A stretch of DNA of 64,000 nucleotides from Corynebacterium lubricantis DSM 45231 (GTDB taxonomy: Bacteria > Actinomycetota > Actinomycetes > Mycobacteriales > Mycobacteriaceae). Of this stretch, positions 63,155 through 64,000 are shown piece after piece. Each line of letters starts with the position of its first letter. Position 1 is the stretch's first letter. Made by a program: the position numbers and the translations under genes. The notes below the pieces were generated by a model. That model saw nothing but the letters and a program-made list of their open reading frames with translations, was not told the origin of the DNA and did no database searches. Location: contig NZ_KB902181.1 of NCBI RefSeq assembly GCF_000379425.1, forward strand, positions 217,028-281,027, written 5' to 3'.

Positions 63155-63751
63155 GTGATCCTTACCTTTACTCCGAACCCCAGCAACGATGCCACCCTTG
63201 GCCTCTCCGAACCCCTCACGCGAGGCGCCGTCCTTCGACCGACAAACGTGCAGCGTAACGCGGGTGGCAAGGGGGTTAATGTCGCTCACGCACTCTTTTT
63301 GTCGGAAGTGGATTCTCTCGCGTTATTTCCAGCCGCAAAGAATGACCCGTTCATCGCGTTAACAACGACGATCGGCATGAAATTCGAGGCAATTCCCATA
63401 GAGGGAAATGTCCGAACAAACACTGCGATCACGGAACCGGACGGAACCACAACAAAGCTCAACGAACCCGGGGCCCAGCTTTCTCCAGAGAATGTGCGTG
63501 AGATTGAGCGTCGACTCGGAGAGTTAGCCCAGCAGTCCGACATCGTTGTCCTCGCAGGATCACTGCCACCAGGGGCACCACGTGATTGGTACGCCACTCT
63601 GGTCCAGCTGATTCACAAGAATTCACCTGGCACCCTCATCGCGGTAGACACGTCCGATAAACCCCTCGAAGAACTTGGACGCAGATTTCCCGAATCTGCT
63701 CCGACGATTATTGGTCAAGTCCTTTTGAGTGGTGTATCCGCCAGCGGTTGA
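63155..63751 (+). pseudogene. fruK: 1-phosphofructokinase, truncated by an insertion sequence
   Basis: The 5' half of a PfkB-family kinase that phosphorylates fructose 1-phosphate to fructose 1,6-bisphosphate. It opens VILTFTPNPSNDATLGL, has the substrate motif RNAGGKGVNVAHAL, and continues to DIVVLAGSLPPGAPRDW and LIAVDTSDKPLEELG. After SAPTII (about 63712) family members continue with a KPN motif and, later, the catalytic GAGD; here the frame enters foreign DNA and stops at 63751. The product of about 198 residues lacks the catalytic Asp, so it should be inactive. GTG start with AGAGG 8 nt upstream. Confidence 0.88.
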
Positions 63752-64000
63752 CTCAGCGATGAACTGACCGCTGACGGAACAGGATTCCTTACGCCACCAG
63801 AGCCTCCTGACCGTCACCGACAACGACGCCGACGCCGTCAGCTGCCCGGGCCTTCGCCAGCATCTCCGCCGTCGAGGACAGCATCGCCAGAGGCATGTAC
63901 CGACGCTGCTGCATCCAGTCCTCATGCTGCTCAGCCAGCACTGCCCCGACCAACCGGACCACCGAATCACGGTCAGGGAAGATCCCCACGACATTGGTCC
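63713..64000 (-). mobile_element. IS256-family insertion sequence (3' end; runs off window)
   Basis: From about 63713 the sequence no longer encodes the kinase and instead holds the C-terminal end of an IS256-type transposase on the minus strand plus about 75 bp of IS end. The left boundary is estimated from loss of the kinase reading. The end contains a 7-bp inverted repeat CAGCGGT/ACCGCTG (63742-63773). The far end and any target duplication lie outside the window. Confidence 0.8.
63789..64000 (-). CDS. IS256-family (mutator-type) transposase, C-terminal fragment
   Basis: Only the last 70 residues are inside the window. They read TNVVGIFPDRDSVVRLVGAV then LAEQHEDWMQQRRYMPLAML, the highly conserved tail of IS256/mutator transposases (FPNR...LVGAVLAEQHDEW...RRYM). 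This DDE enzyme cuts and pastes the element with 8-9 bp target duplications. The frame is open to the right edge and shows no frameshift, so the copy may be intact. Confidence 0.92.
   Translation of the reverse strand, partial: TNVVGIFPDRDSVVRLVGAVLAEQHEDWMQQRRYMPLAMLSSTAEMLAKARAADGVGVVVGDGQEALVA

Overview
The window is a stretch of actinobacterial core chromosome, almost certainly Corynebacterium. The evidence is gene content and order: dtxR followed by galE; sigA and sigB on either side of a methyltransferase and D-aminoacyl-tRNA deacylase; divS opposite lexA, then a sugR-type regulator and a 1-phosphofructokinase; and the mycolata cell-envelope genes pimA, patA, pgsA and aftC. The order also matches the M. 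tuberculosis run from the Rv2671 relative through aftC, msrB, hemQ, rnase D, dxs, dut, suhB, ppgK, sigA, sigB, dtxR/ideR and nrdR to lexA. These comparisons come from memory, without a database search, and I do not name a species.

Left part (1-19.7 kb), mostly on the minus strand. A peptide-binding lipoprotein runs off the left edge, followed by the SecF-SecD-YajC translocase accessory genes, ruvB-ruvA-ruvC and yebC. tesB and a small membrane gene come next. A phosphatidylinositol-mannoside operon follows (HIT protein, pgsA, patA, pimA, LemA-like membrane protein), read from thrS. Beyond thrS is a three-gene export module for copper and heme-peroxidase functions (CopC, PCuAC, Tat-exported DyP). 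A minus-strand tRNA-Val(CAC) and a plus-strand array of six tRNA genes (Gly-Val-Gly-Cys-Val-Gly) close this part.

Middle part (19.7-46 kb). It holds a RibD-like reductase, aftC, msrB, hemQ, DUF3000, rnd, dxs, a TrmA-type methyltransferase, DUF3710, dut, DUF3093, DUF4193, suhB, ppgK and sigA. Next come two membrane proteins, an SF2 helicase overlapping a small zinc-ribbon-like gene, a methyltransferase, dtd, sigB, dtxR, galE and a DUF4192 protein. sigB has a good match to an ECF SigH/SigR-type promoter.

Right part (45-64 kb). A PAC2-family protein and a large DEAD/DEAH helicase are followed by an amino-acid catabolic block (putA, an Lrp/AsnC regulator, a DadA-like oxidoreductase). Then come oxyR, a membrane protein, hrpA, nrdR, divS, lexA, a sugR-like regulator and the 5' half of a 1-phosphofructokinase gene. 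An IS256-type insertion sequence interrupts that gene and runs off the right edge.

Notable signals: a repeated TANNNT-(6-8 nt)-start-codon layout at more than a dozen genes, pointing to leaderless mRNAs; a 17-bp inverted repeat that encloses the promoter and start codon of the large helicase; tRNA-Val(GAC) genes with C instead of the conserved U at position 33; perfect palindromes between convergent genes; and a perfect DnaA-box 9-mer in a divergent intergenic region. I found no CRISPR array, prophage or defence island.
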